Positions 1 through 7,568 of a stretch of DNA of 32,290 bases are shown piece by piece. The position numbers and the translations under genes were made by a program. Every line of letters starts with the position of its first letter. The first letter of the stretch is position 1. The notes under the pieces were generated by a model. It was not told the origin of the DNA, did not search any database, and saw nothing but the letters and a program-made list of their open reading frames with translations. The DNA comes from a virus, in the IMG/VR virus record IMGVR_UViG_3300020442_002483, positions 1 to 32,290 of that record. One strand, given 5' to 3'.

Positions 1-848
1 AGTTCGGGGAAGAATACACGCATTGCCATGTACTTTCCACGGAAAGTGAAAACTACCGAGATTGTTTGACCGTTTTTACGGGGAACAGTAGTAGCCTCAC
101 TGACATGTGAATTATCCTGGTCTCCAAGATTCTGTCCATCGACTTCCTCCTTCTTAACGCAGTTGTTATACCGCTTACCAAACATCATTTTGGTTCCTTT
201 CTTCTCATAACCCTTCCAGCACTTTTGACCCTTTTCATTGAGTTCAACAGCGCCTACAGATTCGAGAGCGGCAATTTGTGAGGGAGTGAATCCCTCTTTC
301 TTTGTACTATTACCCCAGTTGGCAGCACCAACCTTACGGCACTTGACCAGAGCACCTGATGCATATGCAGAAGGCCACACACTATAGCGAGACTTGACTT
401 TGTGATAGCAGGCATCCTTACTACCACTACCCTTTCCGGGTTTGTCCTTTGCTTCTGTTACTTCCACTTCTTCTTTTTTCATTTTTCTGGGACTGTCGGT
501 TTTAACGTAAGTTGGTTTTGCTGCACCAGTCTTTTGTTGTTGACCAGGGTCTGCTTTCTTCTTTCTTCTCTGTGCTGAGAGTCTCTCTGCTTTTGTCATG
601 CTTGCTCGCTTTGCAGAAGAAACACACTTGGGAGTTCCCTCGCCAGGTTTATCACTGGCACATGTGCCACCAGTTACAACGTTGACCCAACCAGATTTTC
701 CGTCTTTTGATTTGGACTTACCAAACCAATCGCGCAATCCTTCTTCGTTCATTTTCTTTTTGCCTTGACAATGAGCTCTCTGGGAAAAACCCTTAGGGTT
801 ATCGCAGTCAATTGACTTTTTGTATTTGTCAGACCAACCTTTTCCCAT
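1..848 (-). CDS. Basic Cys-containing phage protein, 3' end beyond the window
   Basis: I translated this open frame by hand. It starts with ATG at 848, is preceded directly by an in-frame TAA, and stays open to base 1 (282 codons visible), so the C-terminus is missing. The protein is lysine-rich. Residues about 35-85 hold a segment with LRDWFGKSKSKDGKSGW, then TGGTCASDKPGEGTPKC, then an arginine/lysine stretch. A second segment at about 150-185 reads CYHKVKSRYSVWPSAYASGA and then LVKCRKVGAANWG. The visible end is a beta-like stretch with RGKYMAMRVFFPE. From memory these segments resemble phage and giant-virus proteins labelled as domains of unknown function (DUF5872 or DUF6321 type); I could not verify this. 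A late-promoter-like box lies 22 nt upstream. An AAAGGAG sequence sits about 15 nt before the ATG, long for a Shine-Dalgarno site. Function is not known; a virion or DNA-binding role is only a guess from charge and context. Confidence 0.8.
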   Translation of the reverse strand, partial: MGKGWSDKYKKSIDCDNPKGFSQRAHCQGKKKMNEEGLRDWFGKSKSKDGKSGWVNVVTGGTCASDKPGEGTPKCVSSAKRASMTKAERLSAQRRKKKADPGQQQKTGAAKPTYVKTDSPRKMKKEEVEVTEAKDKPGKGSGSKDACYHKVKSRYSVWPSAYASGALVKCRKVGAANWGNSTKKEGFTPSQIAALESVGAVELNEKGQKCWKGYEKKGTKMMFGKRYNNCVKKEEVDGQNLGDQDNSHVSEATTVPRKNGQTISVVFTFRGKYMAMRVFFPE

Positions 849-870
849 TTAATGAAATAGAGTCTCCTTT

Positions 871-878
871 TATTTATT
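871..878 (-). promoter_or_regulatory. Late promoter box AATAAATA
   Basis: The minus strand reads AATAAATA, a 7/8 match to the T4 late promoter TATAAATA. Its end is 22 nt from the ATG at 848, and the box overlaps the TAA stop of the upstream gene. It would be read by a gp55-type late sigma factor, which is not in this window. Confidence 0.6.
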
Positions 879-1458
879 AGTCACAATCATTGAATGTCTT
901 ACCAATCTCTGATCCTAATTCAGATCCAGCATTCTGTCCAAGCAACAGTGCCCACCCAGATGCCAACCATCCAATATAAGGAATACCACTAACGGCAGGA
1001 ACAACTAAACCAGCACTAATTGCGGTTCCTGCCATTGCACCTTGTGACCGTGCGCCAGCGTCCGCCCTGATGCACTCTTCGCTTTTTGCAAGGTTCTTTC
1101 CCTCGCCGTTGATGGCACCTCCCATATTACGGGTGCCATCCATAGTATATTGATCACTACGATACTCTGTGCGATGCTCTGTAGTTGGTCCAAACAATCC
1201 ACGCTTATCCTTATCCAAGATTAAAGATTTATGCGATTCTAATACAGCAGGATCATTTGCTTTGTATTCAATTTTATATCCATCTCTAGTTGCCTCTACT
1301 TTATAGGAAGAGTAATCACCGGAAGGAAAATTGATTACAGGATATTGTGGTTTGTTTAAAAGATGGCCTAGAACCCCAATATGGGCAAAACCAATGACAG
1401 TGCCCAATGCTAATGCGACAGTTTTCAATGGCGTCTTTTTAGTCGTTGGTGTTGCCAT
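877..1458 (-). CDS. Membrane-associated phage protein of unknown function
   Basis: The 193-residue product has a Lys/Thr-rich N-terminus, then a hydrophobic segment at about residues 12-33 that looks like a signal anchor. A polar middle follows. A Gly/Ala-rich hydrophobic region at about 138-178 (starting GAMAGTAISAGLVVPAVSG) could form one or two membrane segments of glycine-zipper type. Two cysteines occur, near residue 129 and two residues from the end. The ATG at 1458 has a strong AAGGAG Shine-Dalgarno sequence that overlaps the stop codon of the preceding gene, so the pair is probably translationally coupled. It is the last of three consecutive small membrane-protein genes. I do not recognise a named family. 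A holin or other envelope role is possible from the hydrophobic profile but not shown. Confidence 0.82.
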   Translation of the reverse strand: MATPTTKKTPLKTVALALGTVIGFAHIGVLGHLLNKPQYPVINFPSGDYSSYKVEATRDGYKIEYKANDPAVLESHKSLILDKDKRGLFGPTTEHRTEYRSDQYTMDGTRNMGGAINGEGKNLAKSEECIRADAGARSQGAMAGTAISAGLVVPAVSGIPYIGWLASGWALLLGQNAGSELGSEIGKTFNDCD

Positions 1459-1467
1459 ATTAACTCC

Positions 1468-1713
1468 TTAGAAAGGTAATGCAGGTGCTCCTTCAGGGAT
1501 AGGACCACCAGTTGCTCCGGGAAGTTCGGGCATCGCACTATCAAGCATACCGGGGAGTGCTCCTGTAATTGCCTCAGCGGCCGCAGCAGCGACTCTTTCC
1601 TTTACTTGTTCAGCGATAGCGTCACGACGGAGATAAACAACTGTTCCTCCACCGATAATACCGGCAGTTCCTACGAATGATAGAACTGCTAAAACATTAA
1701 TTACTTTTTGCAT
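1468..1713 (-). CDS. Small single-span membrane protein
   Basis: The 81-residue product begins with MQKVINVLAVLSFVGTAGII and continues hydrophobic to about residue 27, giving one clear membrane segment or an uncleaved signal anchor. An Arg/Lys-containing amphipathic alanine-rich helix (residues 29-50) follows, then a Pro/Gly-rich tail ending PALPF. Its ATG is 2 nt after the TAA of the preceding gene and there is no strong Shine-Dalgarno sequence, which suggests re-initiation after termination upstream. Function is unknown. With its two neighbours it forms a cassette of small membrane proteins of the kind in which phage lysis genes are often found. That is context only, since no enzymatic lysin is visible here. 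Confidence 0.78.
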   Translation of the reverse strand: MQKVINVLAVLSFVGTAGIIGGGTVVYLRRDAIAEQVKERVAAAAAEAITGALPGMLDSAMPELPGATGGPIPEGAPALPF

Positions 1714-1715
1714 GG

Positions 1716-2174
1716 TTACAGTTTGTAAGTGTCGTCTGATTTAGCGGGTCCTTGAGGTGCTGGTGGGTTTCCAATTTGGAGAGGTGCTTGCTCAATCCTA
1801 ATCGTTTGAGCAGGAGCAGTTTGTGATGCTGCAGCAATCAACTTCTCCATATCTGCCTTACTTACACCACCAGAGGCACCGCCACCATTGCCATTCTTGT
1901 TCTTTGCCGTCTGGACCCCGAAGGTGGCTAAAACGCCTGTGAAGACACTGGCTATAAAAGTCGGATCGATTTTTCCCTGAGGAAAATTTGGAATCGTGAC
2001 ATAGTTTAATGTCAGGATGCCACCAGACCAAACAAGAATTCCCAATCGAACAAAAGTAGAAACAATGGCGAGTTGTTCTTCAGAGTCTTCTGCTTTTTCT
2101 TTTAGTTTCCCAAAGGGACCTTTCTTTTTGGGTTCCTCTTTTTTAACTTCCTCTTTCTTTACTTCTTCCGGCAT
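1716..2174 (-). CDS. Two-span membrane protein with charged N-terminus
   Basis: The 152-residue product opens with a Lys/Glu repeat (MPEEVKKEEVKKEEPKKKG) predicted to stay cytoplasmic. Two hydrophobic segments follow at about residues 36-58 (including VRLGILVWSGGILTLNYV) and 73-91 (FIASVFTGVLATFGVQTA). Then comes a Gly/Asn linker, a short helix (SKADMEKLIAAASQ) and a Pro-rich tail. The two-helix topology with a highly charged end is compatible with a holin, but also with a virion inner-membrane contact protein. I recall similar conserved hypothetical proteins in marine cyanophages and cannot assign a function. The ATG at 2174 follows a 24-nt gap that contains a TCTAAATA box and no clear Shine-Dalgarno sequence. 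Confidence 0.82.
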   Translation of the reverse strand: MPEEVKKEEVKKEEPKKKGPFGKLKEKAEDSEEQLAIVSTFVRLGILVWSGGILTLNYVTIPNFPQGKIDPTFIASVFTGVLATFGVQTAKNKNGNGGGASGGVSKADMEKLIAAASQTAPAQTIRIEQAPLQIGNPPAPQGPAKSDDTYKL

Positions 2175-2195
2175 GTTAACAGAACAAGGCTCTGC

Positions 2196-2203
2196 TATTT
2201 AGA
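2196..2203 (-). promoter_or_regulatory. Possible late promoter box TCTAAATA
   Basis: The minus strand reads TCTAAATA, 21 nt upstream of the ATG at 2174 and overlapping the TAA stop of the preceding gene. It keeps the TAAATA core but departs from NATAAATA at the second position. Position and spacing match the other boxes in this window. Confidence 0.4.
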
Positions 2204-3449
2204 CAGTAGTAAGTGTTTTAGAGATTTTGAAGACGGTTGACGTTGCAGAAGATGGAGTTGCAAGGAGTCTGACACTTCCAGAGTTTATATCAGCATCAAA
2301 AGTTGCAAGAGATGTTCCCGTTTTTACCGTTCCAAATTCAGTCATGTATGCTGATGTTCCATCATGAATAACATTGATCGTTGTCATATGATACGCACTA
2401 CCTCTCGTAACTTGAACTTGGAATTGAGCAGATCTGTAAGTTGCTGCTGTAAAAGAATCTACAGATGCTTGAGAAGTTGATGTTTTTGTGGAAGTAGCAG
2501 TCTCTATTGCGATGACCGCAGGACTTCCAATTTGAACTCCACTTCTAGCAGTTACGATACCAACCGAATCAATGTTCGTTACATCTTCGTATGTGAGAGT
2601 TCCTGCAACAGAAACATTTCCTGTAAAAGTTGCAGCAACACCGGTAATATTCTGAACAGTGATATCTGGTGTTCCGGACAATCCAGTGGCCGTTCCAGTT
2701 ACATTACCAACAAATCCACCAGTTGAAGTTGTAATACCGGTGACCTCAAGATCATCATCAATCTTGACTTTCTTTGTCGTTGTGATTCCAGTATTACTAT
2801 CAAATGTAGCCCATGTTCCACCAGCGCCAGTAGCACCACCGCCACCACTAACAGAGGAGAACACAAATGGTTGAGCACTGTTAGATGTATCGATGCCCAG
2901 ATACATCCCATTATAGGCACTCAGATTTGTTGCAATACCTACGATGTCATCAAGGTATCTTAAACGAGTTTCTCCTCCTCCACCTTGTGCATTGACTAAG
3001 TTCTTTAAATACTCAAGTTCCCTACGAATTTTAAGTATCTCTGGATCACCTAGATTCTCTTGAACCTCTTCCTTAGACTTAAGTTCTTCAAGCACTTGTA
3101 AGGCATGATCAATCGTATCGTCATCATCGGACTCATTCTCCTCACTAATATTCTCTTCGAGTTCTTCTTCATCAGTGGTGGTTTCTTCGCTTATCTCATA
3201 TTCTTCTTGATCATCTTCTGTCTCTTCTACAGTTTCTTCCGTTTGAGGTGAGGCATACAACCACGACTCAAGCGCAGCTGCTTGACGTTTTTCTTTCTCT
3301 TTCTTTTCTTGATTTTCTTTCTTTAATGATGCAACTTCAGTGAACAGAGAATCAAAGCTAAGATCTCCTACAAGTTCATTGAACTCATCTTCCTTTTCTT
3401 TTTTTGCTTTACCTATTAAGGAAAAGAACTCTTGGAGATCTGTGCTCAT
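2199..3449 (-). CDS. Coiled-coil/fibre-repeat virion protein
   Basis: The 416-residue product looks chimeric. Residues 1-150 are strongly charged and predicted helical or coiled-coil, with a very acidic Glu/Asp stretch at about 70-112. A GGGGETRLRYLDDIVGI joint at about 156-172 follows; I recall this joint from cyanophage structural proteins. Residues about 175-320 are beta-rich Gly/Thr repeats (GFVGNVTGTATGLSG, then NIDSVGIVTARSGVQIG), typical of marine-phage fibre shafts. The C-terminal 90 residues form a compact beta module with INVIHDG at about 357-363, which recurs in the 4086-residue protein. It is probably a trimeric fibre or whisker-like appendage; its place beside the neck genes fits a neck or head fibre, but this is inference. 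Its ATG overlaps the small terminase stop as ATGA. In T4 the large terminase follows gp16 directly, so this gene interrupts the terminase pair. Confidence 0.85.
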   Translation of the reverse strand: MSTDLQEFFSLIGKAKKEKEDEFNELVGDLSFDSLFTEVASLKKENQEKKEKEKRQAAALESWLYASPQTEETVEETEDDQEEYEISEETTTDEEELEENISEENESDDDDTIDHALQVLEELKSKEEVQENLGDPEILKIRRELEYLKNLVNAQGGGGETRLRYLDDIVGIATNLSAYNGMYLGIDTSNSAQPFVFSSVSGGGGATGAGGTWATFDSNTGITTTKKVKIDDDLEVTGITTSTGGFVGNVTGTATGLSGTPDITVQNITGVAATFTGNVSVAGTLTYEDVTNIDSVGIVTARSGVQIGSPAVIAIETATSTKTSTSQASVDSFTAATYRSAQFQVQVTRGSAYHMTTINVIHDGTSAYMTEFGTVKTGTSLATFDADINSGSVRLLATPSSATSTVFKISKTLTTV

Positions 3450-3856
3450 TTCTTCTCATTCTGCTTAAGAAGTTTTTGCAACTCAGCGGTTGAACCAACA
3501 AACAAAGCATTGGTAACATTAGTGGGACCCTTTTGAGATTCCTCCTCAACGTCCTTCAGTTTCTTCTGAAGATCCATCAACTTGTCAGTTGCGTCCGAGA
3601 CACTTTTGATAAGTTGTCCCGCAACTTCATAAGCACGAGGCATTTCACTCTCTTGAGCAAGTTCTAAAATGCCATTGATTGCTTCTTGTCCCTTCTCAAT
3701 AATGCTGTAAAGATTGCCTCTAGTGTATTCGTAATCTTTACGAACTTCTGTTTTATCGCGGTCAGGCGATGGTTTTTGAATACCAACATTTTTTGTTTCT
3801 GCAACAACTTCAGTTGCACAGTCAAATGTCTTTTCCAGATCTGAGAAGTCTGCCAT
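3446..3856 (-). CDS. 16: Small terminase subunit (gp16-like)
   Basis: The 136-residue product matches the T4 gp16 DNA-packaging family, which recognises phage DNA and regulates the gp17 large-subunit motor. The diagnostic segment lies at about residues 43-100: YEYTRGNLYSIIEKGQEAIN, then LELAQESEMPRAYEVAGQLI, then a helical DATDKLMDLQKKLKD stretch. This forms the central oligomerisation helices. T4 gp16 is 164 residues, so this is slightly short, as I recall is usual in cyanophages. A GAGGA Shine-Dalgarno-like sequence lies about 9 nt before the ATG, inside the end of gp15, and the start is 2 nt after the gp15 stop. The large terminase is not downstream in the usual adjacent position. Confidence 0.9.
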   Translation of the reverse strand: MADFSDLEKTFDCATEVVAETKNVGIQKPSPDRDKTEVRKDYEYTRGNLYSIIEKGQEAINGILELAQESEMPRAYEVAGQLIKSVSDATDKLMDLQKKLKDVEEESQKGPTNVTNALFVGSTAELQKLLKQNEKK

Positions 3857-3858
3857 GA

Positions 3859-4905
3859 TTATACATCCTCATTTTGAGAGGGACTATACTGTTTGAAGTC
3901 TTGGAAGAATGAGGTTGTCTCATTGAATCCAAAGTCGTCCCCAACTTCAATGAGAGCATCGTCCGCAGTATCGATAAGATCGATGGTGCTTCCAGAGACG
4001 TGCTCTGTAGCTGTGGTTCCATCCTCACCACGCAGAACTTTGAGATCATTTCCAGAAATAGATTTGATCTTGATTGTCTCCCTATCAATGTAGATGCGAT
4101 TACCAGCACTCAGACCAGAAGCATCTCCGACCGTAAGTGTTGTCTCTGTTGCATCAACATTCTCGTTGAGGAATGTGATTCCATCATCATTATAATCTTT
4201 TGTTGCACGTGGAGTGACAGAGTACCGCATCTCACGACGGAAGTCCTTACCTTTTCTTGTGCTGTAATCAATTGTGGCCTTCTTAATGATACCAGTTGAG
4301 GAATCGGGAACAGGTCCGAAGAGGTAAGTCTTAGCAGTAAAAGTGAGTGTATAAATTAATGCCCTTCTTTCTGAAAAATCTCCCTCATAGTCGTCTGTAA
4401 AAGAGACATTATCCAAGACGACTGGAACATCTCTCTTCTCACCAATTGAAGATAGAAGATTGATTGTCAGATTATATGATGGTTGAAAATATGGAAGAAT
4501 CTGTTCAACAACTTGCAATGCATCATCATTTAACTTAGTCATGATACTAAGTTCAAATGTCATGTTATAAGGAACCGGCATATAGACCTTCTTTGCTGCG
4601 GTCTTATCGTCGGTTTTTCTTGTGATAAAAGTTTGTGTTTGACTAAGTTTTCTGGAAGGATCGTAACTTAGTCCAGTAAACTCAAACGACATTCTCGGAA
4701 GAGTGATCGTTTGTGATTTTCTTAGATCAGAAGCTTGCTCAATTCTTGCCAGGAATTTTTGTACCGGTCCATAGGCAAGTGGAACCTTGAGCACGCTGAC
4801 AGTGTTGTTGCTACTGTCACTGTGTTTGATTGTAATATCATTGAACAGAGTTCCAAAACCGATAACGGTTTTTCTCAGGATCTCATGATAGAAATATTCA
4901 AACAC
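3859..4905 (-). CDS. 15: Tail sheath stabiliser and completion protein (gp15-like)
   Basis: The N-terminus MFEYFYHEILRKTVIGFGTL followed by FNDI is the gp15 signature (T4 begins MFGYFY). gp15 caps the tail tube and sheath and docks to the gp13/gp14 neck. Residues 1-230 correspond to T4 gp15, including the YMPVPYNMTFELSIMTK and LPYFQPSYNLTINLL strands. The protein has 348 residues against 272 in T4. The extra length includes a small beta module at about 254-312 (ATETTLTVGDASGLSAGNRI, then YIDRETIKIKS, then VLRGEDGTTATEHVSGSTI) that recurs in both giant proteins. The start codon is GTG at 4903-4905, because the in-frame codon two before it is a stop (TGA). The leader has only a weak GGAT element. 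A GTTAAATA box is 22 nt upstream. Confidence 0.93.
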   Translation of the reverse strand: MFEYFYHEILRKTVIGFGTLFNDITIKHSDSSNNTVSVLKVPLAYGPVQKFLARIEQASDLRKSQTITLPRMSFEFTGLSYDPSRKLSQTQTFITRKTDDKTAAKKVYMPVPYNMTFELSIMTKLNDDALQVVEQILPYFQPSYNLTINLLSSIGEKRDVPVVLDNVSFTDDYEGDFSERRALIYTLTFTAKTYLFGPVPDSSTGIIKKATIDYSTRKGKDFRREMRYSVTPRATKDYNDDGITFLNENVDATETTLTVGDASGLSAGNRIYIDRETIKIKSISGNDLKVLRGEDGTTATEHVSGSTIDLIDTADDALIEVGDDFGFNETTSFFQDFKQYSPSQNEDV

Positions 4906-4927
4906 AGATCAAATCCACACTACTTAC

Positions 4928-4935
4928 TATTTAAC
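4928..4935 (-). promoter_or_regulatory. Possible late promoter box GTTAAATA
   Basis: The minus strand reads GTTAAATA in the 36-nt gap between gp14 and gp15, ending 22 nt before the gp15 GTG. The TAAATA core is kept; one position differs from NATAAATA. Confidence 0.4.
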
Positions 4936-4941
4936 AAGTTT

Positions 4942-6321
4942 TTAAACGTCACCAAATGGGTTTCTCTCTGTGAAATCGAGAATATTGTCTGCCTCTGTTT
5001 CAATGTTATCATTGTCTGCAAAGGGAGTAACAAGATCATCAGTGGTATCTGTCTTGAGTGTGTAGACAGCTCCGGAGTCTTGACCCGTAATCGATTCTCC
5101 GATGATGAATGTTCCTGTCGCAATTCCAACAGTGAGAGTCTTACTGGATGCTGTCCATGTCTTGACTCTTGCCTGAGTTCCAGATGTTCCGCCAGTAACA
5201 ATTTCGTTGTAAGTATAGTTTCCAGAACCAAGTAGTCCAGGAGCACCAATGGTGACAGTGATCGTATCTCCGCCAGTGTATCCAGCACCAGCATTGGAAA
5301 TTCTGACTGCACTAACTGTTCCTGCTGTTGCAACGACAGATCCGGTAGCAGTAACACCAGTTCCTGTAGGACCAGAGAACGTTACAGATGGTGTAGTGTT
5401 ATATCCTGCACCACCACTGGTGACGGTCACGATGCCGATGCTACCCGTAGTTGCAATACCGACCGTGACTGCAACACCAACTCCTCCACCACCAACGAAG
5501 ACAACTTCTGGTGGAGAAAGATACCCTGCACCTGGATTCGTGATAAGAATCTCTTTGATAGATTTAGATGTTGTTATTCCTGTCTTACTTGTGGTGATAG
5601 CCACAGCAGTAGCGTCAATGCCGCCAGATGGAGCGGAAGAAATAGCAACGGTGGGCGTACTTGTGTATCCGCTTCCGTCATTAAGGAGGTTAATGAATTG
5701 AACACCTCCGTTTCTAAATCCGGTGACGGCAGTAGCAGTCGTTCCGATTCCAGCGAGTGTAAGTGTCTGGATATATCCGAGGGTGTCCAGATCATCATCA
5801 ATGTCGCCAACTCCAGTATCAACAACTTCGTCCTCATACCTGAATACCTCACACTGTAATTCGTAGACGTAAAGACTTTGTAACTGATAGTAAGGCTTAG
5901 CGTGCTCAACAAACTTTATTTCATACAATCTGTCATCTAAGGGGAACCAAATCAAGTCACCCTCTTTTGGTCTTGTCGCAAGTTTGATTCCAGTCTCGTT
6001 TCTGATTAATGGTTGAATATAAGTTTCAAATCTTTCCTTTGAAATAACAAGATTGATATCATCTTGTATCTGAACGCCAAACTTTGAAAGAATTTGTCCA
6101 TTTCCTTGATATGCATCAAAGTTTTGAACATATGCTTCTAAAGGGAAAGCATCGTCAAACTTTGATTGAACAACCTCGCGAATGACAGTATTTGTATTCA
6201 GGTATTTCCTTGGGATGTAATAGCACTCAACGCCATACATCTTAATCTGCTCGTTAACGAGAGATTGGATGAGACTTTGCTCGTTTCTTGTACCTTGAGT
6301 AAAGAATGGGTTGAGTGGCAT
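4942..6321 (-). CDS. 14: Neck protein gp14 with inserted GxGY repeats
   Basis: Residues 1-165 are clearly gp14: MPLNPFFTQGTRNEQSLIQS, then MYGVECYYIPRKYL, then KEGDLIWFPLDDRLYEIKFV. gp14 is the head-completion neck protein that with gp13 forms the connector to the tail. T4 gp14 is 256 residues; this one has 459. The excess is a Gly/Thr-rich beta region at about 190-425 with four GxGY units: DGSGYTSTPTV near 215, PGAGYLSPPEV near 263, GGAGYNTTPSV near 303 and AGAGYTGGDTI near 344, spaced about 40-48 residues. A short acidic tail (ETEADNILDFTERNPFGDV) closes the protein, so the repeats look inserted before a C-terminal tail rather than appended after it. The ATG overlaps the gp13 stop as TAATG. 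Confidence 0.93.
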   Translation of the reverse strand: MPLNPFFTQGTRNEQSLIQSLVNEQIKMYGVECYYIPRKYLNTNTVIREVVQSKFDDAFPLEAYVQNFDAYQGNGQILSKFGVQIQDDINLVISKERFETYIQPLIRNETGIKLATRPKEGDLIWFPLDDRLYEIKFVEHAKPYYQLQSLYVYELQCEVFRYEDEVVDTGVGDIDDDLDTLGYIQTLTLAGIGTTATAVTGFRNGGVQFINLLNDGSGYTSTPTVAISSAPSGGIDATAVAITTSKTGITTSKSIKEILITNPGAGYLSPPEVVFVGGGGVGVAVTVGIATTGSIGIVTVTSGGAGYNTTPSVTFSGPTGTGVTATGSVVATAGTVSAVRISNAGAGYTGGDTITVTIGAPGLLGSGNYTYNEIVTGGTSGTQARVKTWTASSKTLTVGIATGTFIIGESITGQDSGAVYTLKTDTTDDLVTPFADNDNIETEADNILDFTERNPFGDV

Positions 6322-7166
6322 TATCCGATCATGTCAAGGGGCGGGATTTCGTAGCTGCTCATCATTTCGGTCTGGATTTTATCCAGTTCAACTTGGGCGT
6401 CGTCATAGATTTGACGACCATTGAGTTCAATACCGCCAGGAAGTTTGACTCCCTGGAATTTGATGAGGTTCTGACCCCACTGTCGTTTGATCAGTGCGGT
6501 CAGATATCTCTTCAGGAATCTATCGTTATAGACTCGTGTAAAATCATTGGGATTGAGAATTCTCCAGCAGTCGATGATCAAGTAATCATTTTCTGTTAAT
6601 GAAGCAAAGTCAACATCCATGTATAACCTGTTCTGACGGATGTTGAATCTAATTTGCTTCTCAGTGTTTATGAGAAAATCAATGTCTTCAAGTTTCGTCT
6701 TGACCATCGCATAACTTAAAAGTTCGATGGAATCAAAATAGTAAACATCATTCAAGAACATCTGATACTTGACACTAAACATGTTGTTAGTGATAGTATT
6801 CGATCCATCAAATCTATAGATTTTATTGACGCCGATTACGGAATCTGGAAGTTGAATATAGTTGCTATTTTCTTCGTAACTAAAAGTGACTGCTGTTCCG
6901 ACTATTGTGGAAGTCGCAGTTGTAGTTACGATTCCTACAGCTTTGTTATTTCCTCTTGTTCTCCCTCTATCAATATCTGCCTGCGTAACTTTATATTTCA
7001 ATGGCATCTGAACGACACCATCATAATGTCTCTCTTGAAACATCTGAACGGCATCATCAACCAAGTCGCTGATTTGCTCATCAGCAACGTTAATCTCAAG
7101 CACAGGGGCACCTAACTGCCTCTTGCAGTAATCGATTAATTCTGCTCTAGAACTTGGCTGCGCCAT
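6321..7166 (-). CDS. 13: Neck protein gp13
   Basis: The 281-residue product matches T4 gp13 (309 residues), the neck protein that binds the portal side of the connector and works with gp14 to close filled heads. Recognisable features are the N-terminal helix SRAELIDYCKRQLGAPVLEI, then DDAVQMFQERHYDGV, the VIGVNKIYRF and DVYYFDSIELLSYAMVKTKL strands and helices, and the late segment RYLTALIKRQWGQNLIKF followed by PGGIELNGRQIYDDA. A short Thr-rich beta insertion (GIVTTTATSTIVGTAVTFSY) sits at about residues 78-97. The ATG follows a 21-nt gap. The leader has no visible Shine-Dalgarno sequence but carries a good late promoter box. Confidence 0.93.
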   Translation of the reverse strand: MAQPSSRAELIDYCKRQLGAPVLEINVADEQISDLVDDAVQMFQERHYDGVVQMPLKYKVTQADIDRGRTRGNNKAVGIVTTTATSTIVGTAVTFSYEENSNYIQLPDSVIGVNKIYRFDGSNTITNNMFSVKYQMFLNDVYYFDSIELLSYAMVKTKLEDIDFLINTEKQIRFNIRQNRLYMDVDFASLTENDYLIIDCWRILNPNDFTRVYNDRFLKRYLTALIKRQWGQNLIKFQGVKLPGGIELNGRQIYDDAQVELDKIQTEMMSSYEIPPLDMIG

Positions 7167-7181
7167 ATCATTTTTTTGAAC

Positions 7182-7189
7182 TATTTATC
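7182..7189 (-). promoter_or_regulatory. Late promoter box GATAAATA
   Basis: The minus strand reads GATAAATA, a 7/8 match to T4 TATAAATA. It ends 15 nt before the gp13 ATG and overlaps the TGA stop of the preceding gene. It would head the gp13-gp14 neck unit. Confidence 0.6.
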
Positions 7190-7568
7190 AGAGGGTGGAG
7201 GAGATACCTCCTCTAACCAAGATATCTCCCTCCACAAGGCGATAAACAGTTCCTACTCCTGATCTAACGTTGACATCATACTTATATCTACCATCAGTCA
7301 GTGCGTCTGTCTGAGTGGTTGTTAGTCCAATAAAAATTTTACCATCAAGCGCACTGGAAAACCCTACAGTAAAGGTTTGAGTCGCTGCTGTTCCAACATG
7401 CTTTGCCATTTGAGCAGAACTTGTCGTGAACCCAGTGAAGTCATAAGCACTTCCCGAAGGAGTTGTAACAGTATATGTACAAGTAAAAGAGGCACCAACA
7501 TTTACCACCAGATCAGACACTGGTGGGTAATCAGAATCAGTATCAAATGTAAATGTTCTAGTTGCCAT
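7188..7568 (-). CDS. Small beta-rich putative virion protein
   Basis: The 126-residue product is almost entirely predicted beta strand. It begins MATRTFTFDTDSDYPPVSDL, then VNVGASFTCTYTVTTPSGSA, and ends with the pattern GRYKYDVNVRSGVGTVYRLV followed by EGDILVRGGIS. The closing pattern (Gly-x-Tyr-x-Tyr-Asp, then Leu-x-x-Gly-x-Ile-x-Val) is common in immunoglobulin-like domains of phage decoration and baseplate upper proteins, so a structural role is plausible. Its start overlaps the preceding gene by 11 nt, and a CAGGAG Shine-Dalgarno sequence lies about 10 nt before the ATG, inside that gene. It sits just before gp13, where T4 has the whisker gene wac. I do not recognise a specific family. 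Confidence 0.82.
   Translation of the reverse strand: MATRTFTFDTDSDYPPVSDLVVNVGASFTCTYTVTTPSGSAYDFTGFTTSSAQMAKHVGTAATQTFTVGFSSALDGKIFIGLTTTQTDALTDGRYKYDVNVRSGVGTVYRLVEGDILVRGGISSTL

Noticed and set aside
4906-4941. Possible terminator between gp14 and gp15
   Set aside because: The gap lacks an inverted repeat able to form a stable hairpin. The other gaps likewise show no clear hairpin plus T-run.
4735-5235. 166-codon plus-strand frame across gp15 and gp14
   Set aside because: It is antisense to two clear T4 homologues and has Cys/Ser-rich, unlikely composition. No promoter or ribosome site supports it.
4920-5357. 145-codon minus-strand frame inside gp14
   Set aside because: It is a shadow frame of the real gp14 gene, with Leu/Ser/Gln-rich noise composition.
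5249-5701. 150-codon plus-strand frame rich in Pro, Thr and Val
   Set aside because: It is the complement of the gp14 GxGY repeats; Gly/Thr-rich coding sequence reads as Pro/Val-rich on the other strand.
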